Shown here piece by piece: positions 34,415-43,357 of a stretch of DNA of 64,000 nucleotides (its first letter is position 1; each line of letters opens with the position of its first letter). The DNA lies in contig NZ_PKIZ01000011.1 in assembly GCF_002847825.1 (NCBI RefSeq), positions 1-64,000 on the forward strand. Reading direction: 5' to 3'. This DNA is from Kytococcus schroeteri (GTDB lineage Bacteria > Actinomycetota > Actinomycetes > Actinomycetales > Dermatophilaceae). The notes beneath the pieces are model-generated. The model was given only the letters and a program-made list of their open reading frames with translations. It was not told where the DNA came from and did not search any database. A program made the position numbers and the translations under genes.

Positions 34415-35142
34415 CCTCGCGCATCTTCCTCGTGGACGACCAGTCCCTCGTGCGTGCCGGCTTCCGCATGGTGCTGGACGCCCAGCCGGACATGACCGTC
34501 GTCGGCGAGGCCCCCGACGGGCAGTCGGCCGTGGACCAGCTCAAGACCATCGCCGCCGACGTGGTGCTGATGGACATCCGCATGCCCCGCATGGACGGCA
34601 TCGAGGCCACGCGGGTGCTGCTGGGCCGCGACAAGCACCCCGCCGACGCCGACCCCAAGGTCGTGGTGCTCACCACCTTCGACATGGACGAGTACGCCTA
34701 CGCCGCTCTGGAGGCCGGCGCGTCCGGCTTCCTGCTCAAGGACGCCGGCCCCGAGGAGCTGCTCACCGCCATCCGTGCCGTGGCCTCCGGTGACGCCGTC
34801 GTGGCGCCCTCCACCACGCGCCGCCTGCTGGAGCGCTTCGTGCCCACCCTGAGCGCCGAGGCCGAGGAGGTGGCCAGCCCCGCCGAGCAGCAGGAGTACC
34901 TGCGCGAGGTGCTCACCGAGCGCGAGTTCGAGGTGTTCGAGCTGGTGGCCGCGGGCCTGAGCAACACGGAGATCGCCAAGGAGCTCTTCGTGGCCGAGGC
35001 CACCATCAAGACCCACATCGGCCGCCTGCTGTTCAAGCTGGGCTGCCGCGACCGCGTGCAGCTGGTCATCACCGCCTACGAGGCCGGCATCGTGGGCCCG
35101 CCCGGCGGCACCCGCCCGGCTCCGGGCACCCCCGGCGCCTGA
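34411..35142 (+). CDS. LuxR/NarL family response regulator
   Basis: 243 residues. The receiver domain has the acidic pocket at residues 9-10 (FLVDDQ), the phospho-acceptor Asp55 in VLMDIRMPRMDG and the lysine in FLLKDAG near 110. The C-terminal LuxR helix-turn-helix is LTEREFEVFELVAAGLSNTE and onward near 168-210. An insert of about 25 residues (SAEAEEVASPAEQQ) lengthens the linker. It overlaps the kinase gene by four bases and is its obvious partner. Confidence 0.93.
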   Translation: MTSRIFLVDDQSLVRAGFRMVLDAQPDMTVVGEAPDGQSAVDQLKTIAADVVLMDIRMPRMDGIEATRVLLGRDKHPADADPKVVVLTTFDMDEYAYAALEAGASGFLLKDAGPEELLTAIRAVASGDAVVAPSTTRRLLERFVPTLSAEAEEVASPAEQQEYLREVLTEREFEVFELVAAGLSNTEIAKELFVAEATIKTHIGRLLFKLGCRDRVQLVITAYEAGIVGPPGGTRPAPGTPGA

Positions 35143-35207
35143 GCCTCCTCGCGTACGGTGGGGGCGCCCGGCGGCACGGTCGGGCCCCCTACCGAGAGCG
35201 AGTCACC

Positions 35208-35423
35208 ATGCAGTCCGTCATCTCCTGGGTCGTCAGCATCGTGCTGGCGGTCCTCGTCTTCACAGGGCTCCGCTACGCCCTCATCGAGTGGTTCGGGATG
35301 AGCCCCGAGGTGGCCCGCTGGGTCTCCCTCGTGCTGGGCCTGGTCATCCTCATCCCGGGCCGTCAGGCGCTGCGATCGATGACGACGCGCGGCGACGACC
35401 GTCCGGCGGCACCCCGCCGCTGA
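35208..35423 (+). CDS. small two-helix membrane protein of unknown function
   Basis: 71 residues from the ATG at 35208. Helix one is ISWVVSIVLAVLVFTGLRYA and helix two VARWVSLVLGLVILIPG, with a basic C-terminal tail. It follows the response regulator by 65 bases in the same direction and may be part of that unit or its target. No family recognised. A terminator hairpin lies downstream. Confidence 0.6.
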   Translation: MQSVISWVVSIVLAVLVFTGLRYALIEWFGMSPEVARWVSLVLGLVILIPGRQALRSMTTRGDDRPAAPRR

Positions 35424-35454
35424 GGAAACCCTCCCCCCTGGGGATGACGGAGCC

Positions 35455-35483
35455 GCCGGCAGGGCGCGGGCGGCCCTGCCGGC
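35455..35483 (+). terminator. hairpin after the small membrane-protein gene
   Basis: Perfect 11-bp arms (GCCGGCAGGGC at 35455-35465 and its complement at 35473-35483) with a seven-base loop, 32 bases after the stop. There is no T tract. Confidence 0.45.
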
Positions 35484-35539
35484 GACGGACTTCCCGCCCG
35501 ATGCGGCCCTCGTAGCCTCGTGGGCGAGGGGAACGACAG

Positions 35540-35580
35540 AGGCGTTCCGCGGTCCGGTGAGGGGACGTCGCGGAACGCCT
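35540..35580 (+). terminator. terminator between convergent genes
   Basis: Arms AGGCGTTCCGCG (35540-35551) and complement (35569-35580) form a perfect 12-bp stem with a 17-base loop, followed by TTGTCGT. It lies 26 bases beyond the end of the leftward E2 gene and 117 after the rightward gene, so it can serve both. Confidence 0.6.
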
Positions 35581-35606
35581 TTGTCGTGCCCGGGGGCGGG
35601 GAGGGG

Positions 35607-37091
35607 TCAGAGCTCGCTGAGCAGCACCGCCGGGTTCTCCACGCAGTCGGCCACGAAGCGCAGGAAGCCCCCGGCCGTGCCGCCGTCGCACACGCGGTGG
35701 TCGAAGGTGAAGCCCAGCTGGGCCACCTTGCGCACCGCCAGCTCGCCGTCCACGGCCCACGGCCGGTCGATGATGCGGCCCACGCCCAGCATCGCGGCCT
35801 CGGGGTGGTTGATGATCGGAGTGGAGCCGTCCACGCCGAACACGCCGTAGTTGTTGAGCGTGAACGTGCCGCCGGTGAGCTGCGCCGGGGTGAGGCGCCC
35901 TTCGCGGGCCAGGCCGGTCAGCTCGCGCAGGGCGGCGGCCAGCTCGGCGGTGGACATGTCCTGTGCGTCGTGCACCACCGGCACCACCAGGCCGCGGGGC
36001 GACTGGGCGGCGAAGCCCAGGTTGACCCGTGCGTGGCGCTGGACGGCCACGGCGGTGCCGTCGACCATCTCGACGGAGGCGTTGAGCGCCGGGAAGCGGT
36101 GCAGGCCGGCCACCACGATGCGGGCCACCAGCGGCAGCACGCCGATGCCGGCCTCCGGACGGGCCGCCTTGAGCGCGTCCTTGGTGCGCAGCAGCTCGGT
36201 GGCGTCGGCGTCCACCCAGGTGGTGGCGTCGGGGATCTCCGAGCGGCTGGCCGTGAGGCGCTCACTCATCATGCGCATGAGGCCGGTGAGCGGGGTGCGC
36301 TCGTCGGACAGGCGCGGGGCGTCGTCGACCGGGGCAGCCTCGCGGCCGGGTGCGGTCGGCGCGGTGGGCGACGAGGTGGCCGGCTGGGGCGCGGTGGCCT
36401 GCGCGGCGGCCGCGGCGCCCGGGGCGGCAGCGGCCTCCACGTCGGCGCGACGGATCACGCCATCGGGGGCCGAGGGGGTGATGCCCGTCAGGTCGAGGCC
36501 CTTCTCCGCGGCCAGGCGGCGCACCAGCGGGGAGATGACCTTGGGCGCCCCCAGGGTGGGCTGCGCGGGTGCGGACTGCGTCGTCGACGGCTCGGACGGC
36601 TGCTCGGTGGCAGGCCGTGCCGCCGGTTGCGAGGCAGCCCCGCGGGCGACGCGACGGCGCCGCGCGCCGCCCCCGTGGCCGGTGCCGAAGCCGATGAGCA
36701 CGGCGCCGGACCCCTCGTCGGTGGTCTCGCCGCCCTCGGTGGGCACGGTGGACCCGGCGCGCTCCTCGGTGCGGTACTGGTCGTGGCCCGCGCGGGGGTC
36801 GCCGCCGGCATCGGAGGTGGCCCCGGTGGAGGCCCCGCCCGAGGCGCCGGTGGCCCCGCCCACGGAGATGAGCGGGCGGCCCACCTCCATGACCTGGCCG
36901 ACCTCGCCGTGCAGCGCCGAGACGGTGCCCGCGAACGGGATCGGCACCTCCACGGTGGCCTTGGCGGTCTCCACGGTCACCACGTTCTGGTCGATGGTGA
37001 CCTCGTCGCCCACGGCCACGAGCCACTCCACGACCTCGGCCTCGGTGAGTCCCTCGCCGAGGTCCGGCAGCATGAACACCTGCTCGCTCAT
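35607..37091 (-). CDS. branched-chain 2-oxoacid dehydrogenase E2 (dihydrolipoamide acyltransferase)
   Basis: 494 residues. The N-terminal lipoyl domain has the lipoylated Lys44 in VETAKATVEVP. A long Ala/Pro/Thr linker carries a basic stretch. The E1/E3-binding domain (SPLVRRLAAEKGLDLTGITP, near 187) follows, then the catalytic domain ends with FTFDHRVCDGG, where His and Asp perform acyl transfer. It moves the acyl group from E1 to CoA. The ATG at 37091 overlaps the E1-beta stop (ATGA) and has GGGAGG upstream. Only one lipoyl domain and the E1-alpha/beta layout favour a branched-chain complex over pyruvate dehydrogenase. No E3 gene is nearby. Confidence 0.9.
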   Translation of the reverse strand: MSEQVFMLPDLGEGLTEAEVVEWLVAVGDEVTIDQNVVTVETAKATVEVPIPFAGTVSALHGEVGQVMEVGRPLISVGGATGASGGASTGATSDAGGDPRAGHDQYRTEERAGSTVPTEGGETTDEGSGAVLIGFGTGHGGGARRRRVARGAASQPAARPATEQPSEPSTTQSAPAQPTLGAPKVISPLVRRLAAEKGLDLTGITPSAPDGVIRRADVEAAAAPGAAAAAQATAPQPATSSPTAPTAPGREAAPVDDAPRLSDERTPLTGLMRMMSERLTASRSEIPDATTWVDADATELLRTKDALKAARPEAGIGVLPLVARIVVAGLHRFPALNASVEMVDGTAVAVQRHARVNLGFAAQSPRGLVVPVVHDAQDMSTAELAAALRELTGLAREGRLTPAQLTGGTFTLNNYGVFGVDGSTPIINHPEAAMLGVGRIIDRPWAVDGELAVRKVAQLGFTFDHRVCDGGTAGGFLRFVADCVENPAVLLSEL

Positions 37092-38116
37092 CGGGCACCT
37101 CCCTGTGCGTCGGCGGACGCCCCCGCGTGGGTGAGGTCCGGCTGGTCGTCCCACTGCAGGCGCTCGATGGCGTCGAGCACGCGGTCCACGTTCGGCAGCT
37201 GGGTGTGCTCGAGCTTCGGTGCGGGGTAGGGGATGTCGAAGCCGGTGACGCGCAGCACCGGAGCGGCCAGCGAGTGGAAGCAGCGCTCCTGCACGCGGGC
37301 GGCCACCTCGGCGGCCACGCCGCCGAAGCCCTGGGCCTCGGACACCACGACGCACCGGCCCGTCCTGCGCACGGAGCGCGCCACGCCCTCGTCGTCGAAC
37401 GGGACGATGGTGCGCAGGTCCACCACCTCGCAGTCGTAGCCCAGCTCGGCGGCGGCCTCGGCGGCCTGCAGGCAGGTCCGCAGCTGCGGGCCGTAGGTCA
37501 CCAGCGTCACGTCGGAGCCCTCGCGGCGCACCACGGAGGTGCCGAAGGGCTCGCGCTCCACAGGCAGCTCGACCTCCTCCTTGGTCCAGTAGCCCACCTT
37601 GGGCTCCATGAAGACCACCGGGTCGTCGCTGGAGATCGCCTCGCGCAGCAGGGAGTAGGCGTCCGCGGGGGTGGCCGGCGTGACCACCTTGAGGCCCGGG
37701 GTGTGCGCGTAGTAGCCCTCGGAGGAGTCGCAGTGGTGCTCCACACCGCCGATGCCGCCGGCGTAGGGCACGCGGATCACCATCGGCAGCTGCACCGAGC
37801 CGCGGGTGCGGTTGCGCATCTTGGCCACGTGGCTCACCACCTGCTCGAAGGCGGGGTAGCCGAACGCGTCGAACTGCATCTCGACCACGGGGCGGAAGCC
37901 CTCAATGGCCAGGCCGACGGCGAAGCCCATGATGCCGGCCTCGGCCAGCGGGGTGTCGAAGCAGCGCTCCTCGCCGAAGTCGCGGGTGAGGCCGTCGGTG
38001 ATGCGGAAGACGCCGCCCAGGGTGCCGACGTCCTCGCCGAACACGAGCACCTTCTCGTCGGCGGTCATCGCGTCGCGCAGGGCCTGGTTGAGGGCCTGAG
38101 CCATGGTCACGGTCAT
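37088..38116 (-). CDS. branched-chain 2-oxoacid dehydrogenase E1 beta subunit
   Basis: 342 residues of the transketolase-like pyrimidine-binding and C-terminal domains. Typical segments are LVFGEDVGTLGGVFRITDGL, TPLAEAGIMGFAVGLAI, SSEGYYAHTPGLKVVTPATP and DLRTIVPFD. With E1-alpha it binds thiamine diphosphate and decarboxylates 2-oxoacids from Val, Leu and Ile. The ATG has AGGAGG eight bases upstream. It overlaps both neighbours by four bases, so E1-alpha, E1-beta and E2 form a tightly coupled operon. Confidence 0.92.
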   Translation of the reverse strand: MTVTMAQALNQALRDAMTADEKVLVFGEDVGTLGGVFRITDGLTRDFGEERCFDTPLAEAGIMGFAVGLAIEGFRPVVEMQFDAFGYPAFEQVVSHVAKMRNRTRGSVQLPMVIRVPYAGGIGGVEHHCDSSEGYYAHTPGLKVVTPATPADAYSLLREAISSDDPVVFMEPKVGYWTKEEVELPVEREPFGTSVVRREGSDVTLVTYGPQLRTCLQAAEAAAELGYDCEVVDLRTIVPFDDEGVARSVRRTGRCVVVSEAQGFGGVAAEVAARVQERCFHSLAAPVLRVTGFDIPYPAPKLEHTQLPNVDRVLDAIERLQWDDQPDLTHAGASADAQGGAR

Positions 38117-39240
38117 CGGGTGGCCTCCTGGGCGGTGTGGTCCTGGTCGGCGCGGGCGGCGGCCAGCTCGGCCTCCACGACGGCCCGCTGCTCCAGCAGC
38201 TGCGGGGTGGGCTCGGCGAAGACGTGCTCGAACAGCTCCAGCGGGTCGTGCTGGACGTCGGCGTTCATGCGCTCGCGCAGGCGGGCGGACTGCTCCTCGC
38301 CCTCGGCGTGGATCGCCTCGACGGCGGCCTCGTCGAGCAGGCCCTGGGACAGCAGGTAGCGCTCCAGACGCACGATCGGGTCCTTGGCCACCCAGCCCTC
38401 CACCTCGGAGTCCTCGCGGTAGCGGGTGGCGTCGTCGGCGTTGGTGTGGGCGTCCATGCGGTAGGTGTGCAGCTCCAGCAGGGTGGGACCGCCGCCGCTG
38501 CGGGCGCGCTCCAGGGCGGCGTCCATGACCGCGGCCACGGCGGCGGCGTCGTTGCCGTCCACCTGCTCGGACGGGATGCCGTAGCCGATGCCCTTGTACG
38601 CCAGCGAGGGTGCCTTGGTCTGCTTGGAGAGCGGCACGGAGATGGCGTACGTGTTGTTCTGCACCACGAAGACCACCGGGGCGTTGAACACGGCGGCGAA
38701 GTTGAGGCCCTCGTGGAAGTCGCCCTCGGAGGTGGCGCCGTCGCCGATGAAGGCGAGCACCGCGGCATCGGAGCCCTTGCGGGCCAGGGCCGAGCCGGTG
38801 CCGGCGGCGTGCACCAGCTGGGTGGCCAGCGGCGTGCACTGCGGGGCGGTGCGGGTGGCGGCCACGTCGTAGCCGGCGTGCCAGTCGCCCTTGAGGAGCG
38901 TGAGCACCTCCACCGGGTCGATGCCGCGGGTCACCAGCGCCATCGAGTCGCGGTAGGTGGGGAAGAACCAGTCGTCCTCGCGCAGCGCCTGGGCGCAGGC
39001 CACCTGGCAGGCGTCCTGGCCGTGGCTGGAGGGGTACACCGCCAGGCGGCCCTGCTTGGTGAGGGCCGTGGCCTGCTTGTCGAAGCGACGGCCCAGCACC
39101 ATGCCCCGGTGCAGGGCGAGCAGGCGGTCGGCCTCGGGGAGGCGGTAGCCGCGGGGGTGGGTCTGGGCGGTCAGCTCGCCGCCGGGGGCGATGAACTGGA
39201 CCGGTTCGCTGCTGGGCAGCAGGTCCTGCGGGGTGGGCAT
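38113..39240 (-). CDS. branched-chain 2-oxoacid dehydrogenase E1 alpha subunit
   Basis: 375 residues. The thiamine diphosphate motif GDGATSEGDFHEGLNFAAVF ends in VVQNN, and the regulatory-loop sequence HTYRMDAHTNADDATRYR follows. The HGQDA and PTYRDSMAL segments fit the BCKDH/PDH alpha family. It is the first gene of the leftward operon, starting 203 bases before the divergent DUF222 gene. The preference for branched-chain over pyruvate substrate is inferred from the family. Confidence 0.9.
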   Translation of the reverse strand: MPTPQDLLPSSEPVQFIAPGGELTAQTHPRGYRLPEADRLLALHRGMVLGRRFDKQATALTKQGRLAVYPSSHGQDACQVACAQALREDDWFFPTYRDSMALVTRGIDPVEVLTLLKGDWHAGYDVAATRTAPQCTPLATQLVHAAGTGSALARKGSDAAVLAFIGDGATSEGDFHEGLNFAAVFNAPVVFVVQNNTYAISVPLSKQTKAPSLAYKGIGYGIPSEQVDGNDAAAVAAVMDAALERARSGGGPTLLELHTYRMDAHTNADDATRYREDSEVEGWVAKDPIVRLERYLLSQGLLDEAAVEAIHAEGEEQSARLRERMNADVQHDPLELFEHVFAEPTPQLLEQRAVVEAELAAARADQDHTAQEATR

Positions 39241-39342
39241 GGGTCCTCCCGGGTGGTGTGACGTGGGCCACCACGCAGTATGGCTCAGGTCGCGTGCAGG
39301 GTGTGGTGGGGCGGGGCCGGGCGTCGCCGGGCGGATGGTGTG

Positions 39343-39383
39343 TCGAACAGATGTTGCATTGAATCGTAAGTGTGTTGTATGGT
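39343..39383 (+). promoter_or_regulatory. promoter with SOS-box-like operator upstream of the DUF222/HNH gene
   Basis: TCGAAC-AGAT-GTTGCA (39343-39358) matches the actinobacterial LexA box TCGAAC-N4-GTTCGA except for two bases in the right half. It overlaps a likely -35 TTGCAT (39354-39359), with a -10 TATGGT (39378-39383) 18 bases further on. Some mycobacterial 13E12 (DUF222) genes are LexA-controlled, which supports DNA-damage regulation here. Confidence 0.5.
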
Positions 39384-39443
39384 GGGGGTGTCGATCGGAG
39401 GTGGGGGCGCCGTGGTGCGTTCCCGACGCGAGGGGGCACGGGG

Positions 39444-40865
39444 GTGATCGGTGTGAAGCGGCAGGACGGCGGGGTCGGTGGTGCGTGGACGGATCCCGGG
39501 GGACCAGCGGCCGGGAGGGCGGACGACGCGGCGTGCCTGTTCGCGCGGGCTGAGGGGGTCATCGCAGGGCTGCAGACCGTGCGGCCGGAGCTGTGGCGGG
39601 TGGCGTCCGACGACCTGGCGCCCCTGGTGGGGATGCTGAGCGATCTCGTGCGGGCGGCCGAGGCGGCGATGACGGGACTGACGGCCGAGGCGTACACCCG
39701 GGGCGTGGTCGACGAGTCCCGGGCAGCAGGCACCACGGCCTGGGTGCGTCAGCAGGCGGGCATCGTGGACGCGGGCCGGGCCCACGCCATCGCCACCGTG
39801 GGCGAGGCCACCACGGAGCCGGGGACAGGTCCGCTGGCCGATGCGGTCTGGGGTGGCGGGGTCTCGGTCGGTGCTGCGCACGTGATGCTGCGGGAGGCCG
39901 AGAAGGTGCGGCCCGTGCTGCCCGGGGCAGACCGGGCGGAGGTGCTGGGCCACTACCTCACGCACGCGGAGAACCTGGCCGCCATGGGGCACACAGCGGG
40001 TGACCGTGCGCTGCGGCAGCTGTCGCGCGAGATCATCGCCCGCTTCGGCCAGCACGCCCTCGACGAGCAGGACGACCACGCCAAGGAGTGCTCGGTGCTC
40101 ACCGAGCGGACGCTGTCCACCGGGCTGGTGCGCTTCACGTGGGAGCTCAACCAGCCCGACGCCGCGCGGGTGCGTGCGGCGGTGGACGGGCTGGCAGCTC
40201 CACGGCCCGGGCGGGACGTGGACGGGGAGGTCGTGCGGGACCCTCGGTCCCCGGCTCGTCGCCGCGCGGACGCCCTGCTGGAGCTGGTGGAGCGTGCGCA
40301 GGCGGCTGACCGAGACGGCACGGCCGGGGGCTGTGGCCTGTCGGGCTCCACCACGCTCGTGGTGACCCTGGACCACCAGGCGCTCGTCTCCGAGCTGGCG
40401 CGGCGGCCTCGTGGCCCCCGCGGGGTGGGATGGGGGCGGGGACTGGCCGACACGGTGGAGGACGCCGGACCGGCAGGTTTTGCCACCACGGTCAACGGAG
40501 AGGTCATGACCCCGGCGCAGGTGAGGCAGGCTGCCTGTGACGCGCAGGTGGTCCCGGTGGTCCTCGGCAAGGACTCGGTGCCGCTGGACGTGGGGGAGGC
40601 GGAGCGGTTCGCGACCGGTTCCCAACGGATGGCCCTGGCGCGCCGCGACGGTGGCTGCTCCTTCGAGGGGTGTGGACGTCCACCGGGCTGGTGCCACGCG
40701 CACCACATCACCCACTGGATCGACGGCGGGCCGACGGACCTGGACAACCTGGTGCTGCTCTGTTCGCGGCACCACACCGTGGTGCACCGGGACGGCCTGA
40801 CGGCCACTCGCACCGGGAACCGGTGGGTGTGGCACCCGCCCGGTGAGTCCACCGAGCCTGGATGA
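39444..40865 (+). CDS. DUF222 / HNH endonuclease family protein (13E12 repeat family)
   Basis: About 473 residues. A helical DUF222 domain fills the N-terminal two thirds (DLVRAAEAAMTGLTAEAYTR; VSVGAAHVMLREAEKV). A C-terminal HNH nuclease domain has CSFEGCGRPPGWCHAHHITH, then DLDNLVLLCSRHHTVVH, with paired cysteines and catalytic histidines intact. These genes are multicopy in many actinobacteria and may be mobile; the biological role is unclear. The start is uncertain: GTG at 39444 has GAGGGGG upstream, but GTG 39453 is also possible. A LexA-like box lies in the promoter. Confidence 0.85.
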   Translation: MIGVKRQDGGVGGAWTDPGGPAAGRADDAACLFARAEGVIAGLQTVRPELWRVASDDLAPLVGMLSDLVRAAEAAMTGLTAEAYTRGVVDESRAAGTTAWVRQQAGIVDAGRAHAIATVGEATTEPGTGPLADAVWGGGVSVGAAHVMLREAEKVRPVLPGADRAEVLGHYLTHAENLAAMGHTAGDRALRQLSREIIARFGQHALDEQDDHAKECSVLTERTLSTGLVRFTWELNQPDAARVRAAVDGLAAPRPGRDVDGEVVRDPRSPARRRADALLELVERAQAADRDGTAGGCGLSGSTTLVVTLDHQALVSELARRPRGPRGVGWGRGLADTVEDAGPAGFATTVNGEVMTPAQVRQAACDAQVVPVVLGKDSVPLDVGEAERFATGSQRMALARRDGGCSFEGCGRPPGWCHAHHITHWIDGGPTDLDNLVLLCSRHHTVVHRDGLTATRTGNRWVWHPPGESTEPG

Positions 40866-40885
40866 GGCCCTCGTAGGGTGGCGCC

Positions 40886-41767
40886 ATGCGTCGAACCGCC
40901 CTGCTGGCCCTGCCCGTCACCGCCGCCGTGGGGATGGCCGGTGCCGCGGTGGGGGCCCTGTGGGGTGCGCGGCAGATCAGCGGGCCGCAGCGCCCGCCCG
41001 TGCCCTACGGGTTCACGCCCTACGAGGTGCGGGTGCCCGACGACGCGGTGGAGGACGTGGAACTTCACGCGGCCGACGGCACGCGCCTGGCGGGCTGGTG
41101 GCTGCAGGGGGAGTCCGGCCGGGTGGCGGTGGTGTGCCACGGCCACCGCGGTTCCAAGGCGGACATGCTCGGCATCGGGCCGGGGCTGTGGCGCGAGGGG
41201 TGGTCGGTCCTGCTCCTCGACTTCCGCGGCAACGGGGACTCCGCCGACGGCCCGCAGTCCCTGGCGCACTACGAGCAGCTCGACCTCGAGGCCGCCCTCG
41301 ACTGGGTGGCCGCCCGGCGCCCGGGTGCCGGCATCGACCTCGTCGGGTTCTCGATGGGTGCCGCCGTCGTCCTGCAGGTGGCCGCCCGGGACCAGCGGGT
41401 GGCACGGGTGGTTGCGGACTCGTCCTTCGCCGACATGCGCGACGTGGTGGCGACGGCGGCTCGCGGCATGCGGCTGCCCCCGGTGCCGCTGGTGCACCTG
41501 GTGGACCGCGTCACGCGATGGCGCTACGGGTACCGGTTCAGCGAGGTGGAGCCGGTGGAAGTGGTGGCCGACATCGCACCGCGCCCGCTGCTGCTCGTGC
41601 ACGGCACCGAGGACTCCGTGATCCCCGTGGCCCACGCCCACCGGCTGGCGGCTGCGGCCGGCCAGGGGGCCGAGCTGCGCATCGTGGACGGGGTGGACCA
41701 CTGCGGGGCCTACTTCGCCGACCGGCCCGGCTACATCCGGGCCGTGGCGGACTTCCTTCGCGGCTGA
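40886..41767 (+). CDS. alpha/beta hydrolase, membrane-anchored or secreted
   Basis: 293 residues. An N-terminal hydrophobic segment (LLALPVTAAVGMAGAAVGAL) serves as signal or anchor. The hydrolase fold has the oxyanion HGHRGSKADM, the nucleophile Ser in VGFSMGAAVVL, Asp in LLLVHGTEDSVIP and His in GVDHCGAYF. A full catalytic triad is visible. Relatives are annotated as lipases, esterases or dienelactone hydrolase-like proteins; the substrate is unknown. It starts 20 bases after the DUF222 gene and may be cotranscribed. Confidence 0.85.
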   Translation: MRRTALLALPVTAAVGMAGAAVGALWGARQISGPQRPPVPYGFTPYEVRVPDDAVEDVELHAADGTRLAGWWLQGESGRVAVVCHGHRGSKADMLGIGPGLWREGWSVLLLDFRGNGDSADGPQSLAHYEQLDLEAALDWVAARRPGAGIDLVGFSMGAAVVLQVAARDQRVARVVADSSFADMRDVVATAARGMRLPPVPLVHLVDRVTRWRYGYRFSEVEPVEVVADIAPRPLLLVHGTEDSVIPVAHAHRLAAAAGQGAELRIVDGVDHCGAYFADRPGYIRAVADFLRG

Positions 41768-41906
41768 GGCGAGGTCGGTCCCCGACCACCGGCCACCGTG
41801 GCGCACCTGCTGTGCGGCCCATGGTCACGTTCCGACAGTGTCGGGCGGAGAGATGAGTGTCCTACGGTCAGGAGTGCCCGACCGCTGGCCATTCCCGGAA
41901 GATCAC

Positions 41907-42683
41907 ATGCCCACTCATCCCGCCGGTCGTCCCGATCCCGTCTCGGATCCCCGCACCCCCTCCCCAGGCCGTGCTGCGCCCTCGCCGCGGCTCATGGTCC
42001 CTCTCGTGGGTGCTGGTCTGGGAATGGCTGTCTACCTCGGTCTGCGCCCCTACGGTGACCACTCACAGGACCCTGCCGTGGCCTTGGCCGCCTTCGCCCA
42101 GCCACTCTGGGTGGTGGCCCACCTGGCAGGCATGGCGGCACTCGCCTCGGTGGGTTGGGTGGCGGTGCGCTGCTCCGAGCTGGTTCCCGGAAAGGCCTCC
42201 CGCATCGCGCGCTGGTGCGGTTGGTGCGGTCTGGTGGATGCCGGTCTGGTGATGCCCTACTACGGGGTCGAGGCGCTGGCCCTGCACGAGCTGGGTCGTG
42301 CCGTGTCAGCAGAGGATCTCGCCCCGGATCAGGCCATGGCACTGGTCGAGGCGGTCCGCGGCAACTTCGTGGGCGTGTCCCTGTTCGCTGCCGGTCTGCT
42401 GATGCTCGCTGCGGCCGGGCTGCTGGCGGCCCTGGCGTGGCAGCGGGCAGCCCACGGGGGCCTGCGGTGGGCGGGCTGGCCACTGGGCGGTCTGGTGGCG
42501 CTCGTGCTGCCGCAGTACTACCTGCCGCCGGCAGGACGGGTGACCTTCGGTGTCGCCTTCGCCGTGGCCGCCCTCGCATGGGCGGGCGCCGCATGGGCCC
42601 AGAGCCCCCGGCACGGTCTCCGGCGCGCCCCCGGGGGCGACCTCGGGGGCGACCCCGGGGGCGACCTCCGACGCGACCTCTGA
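41907..42683 (+). CDS. membrane protein of unknown function
   Basis: 258 residues with about six hydrophobic helices from residue 30 onward (LMVPLVGAGLGMAVYLGL first), preceded by a proline-rich N-terminus. The ATG at 41907 has CCGGAAG upstream; ATG 41853 and GTG 41838 are alternatives. The C-terminus is a short tandem repeat of Gly-Gly-Asp-Leu/Pro units encoded by repeated GGGGGCGACC blocks (42638-42680), which could vary in copy number. No family recognised. Confidence 0.7.
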   Translation: MPTHPAGRPDPVSDPRTPSPGRAAPSPRLMVPLVGAGLGMAVYLGLRPYGDHSQDPAVALAAFAQPLWVVAHLAGMAALASVGWVAVRCSELVPGKASRIARWCGWCGLVDAGLVMPYYGVEALALHELGRAVSAEDLAPDQAMALVEAVRGNFVGVSLFAAGLLMLAAAGLLAALAWQRAAHGGLRWAGWPLGGLVALVLPQYYLPPAGRVTFGVAFAVAALAWAGAAWAQSPRHGLRRAPGGDLGGDPGGDLRRDL

Positions 42684-42745
42684 CCTGCGGGGCAGCCCCT
42701 CACACCACCTGACCTGCACCCGTCGGCCCGGCCCGGAACAGCGCT

Positions 42746-42783
42746 CGGCGCCCCGCCCACCGCATCGGGTGGACGGGGCGCCG
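42746..42783. terminator. bidirectional terminator between convergent genes
   Basis: 16-base arms (42746-42761 and 42768-42783) with a single mismatch around the loop GCATCG. It lies between the membrane-protein gene and the DUF4235 gene and is the only strong structure in the gap. Confidence 0.65.
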
Positions 42784-42807
42784 GGGCGCTGGGCCGAGCC
42801 TTGTGAC

Positions 42808-43173
42808 TCAGGCCTTGGCGGCGGCCTTCTTGGCGTCCTTGCGGTTGCCCTCGGAGGCCAGCTTGGCCTGGGCCTTGGCGCGGGACTGCTCCTCGGTGAG
42901 ACCCAGGCGCTTGGTGAGCTCCGGCGGCAGCATGCCGTTGTTCTTCATGTAGAAGTGCGAGGCCTGACGGTTGGCCAGCATCTTGGCCACACCCACCGCG
43001 GCGCCGGAGAGCAGCGCGAAGGCGGCGGCCTCCTTGATGCCCACCTCCGGGTCGTCCGGGTTCTGGGCCGAGCGGCCGGTGGTGATCTTCCAGGTGCCGT
43101 CGGCCACCTTGGAGGCCACGACGCTGGCCACGATCGGCAGCGCGGTCGCGAGGGCCTTGTACGCGAGGTTCAT
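42808..43173 (-). CDS. DUF4235 family protein
   Basis: 121 residues. The sequence MNLAYKALATALPIVASVVA, then VADGTWKITTG and a second hydrophobic stretch (AAAFALLSGAAVGVAKMLAN), is typical of DUF4235, small actinobacterial membrane proteins of unknown role. The C-terminus is Lys/Ala-rich (RKDAKKAAAKA). The ATG at 43173 has AAGGAGAG upstream. Confidence 0.85.
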   Translation of the reverse strand: MNLAYKALATALPIVASVVASKVADGTWKITTGRSAQNPDDPEVGIKEAAAFALLSGAAVGVAKMLANRQASHFYMKNNGMLPPELTKRLGLTEEQSRAKAQAKLASEGNRKDAKKAAAKA

Positions 43174-43357
43174 GCAACTCTCCTTCGCCTGCTGGGCGCC
43201 GGCGCGGTGTGCGCGGCGGTCGTGCAATCGTTCCCGAGTCTGTCACGACGCACCCGCCCCCGCCCGGTGGTGCGGTGTGACCTCCGCCGGGTGGCATGGC
43301 GCGGCCGCCACCGGGTCGGCCGACCGGCGCGCGGGTCAGGGGGTATGTTCGGGGCCA

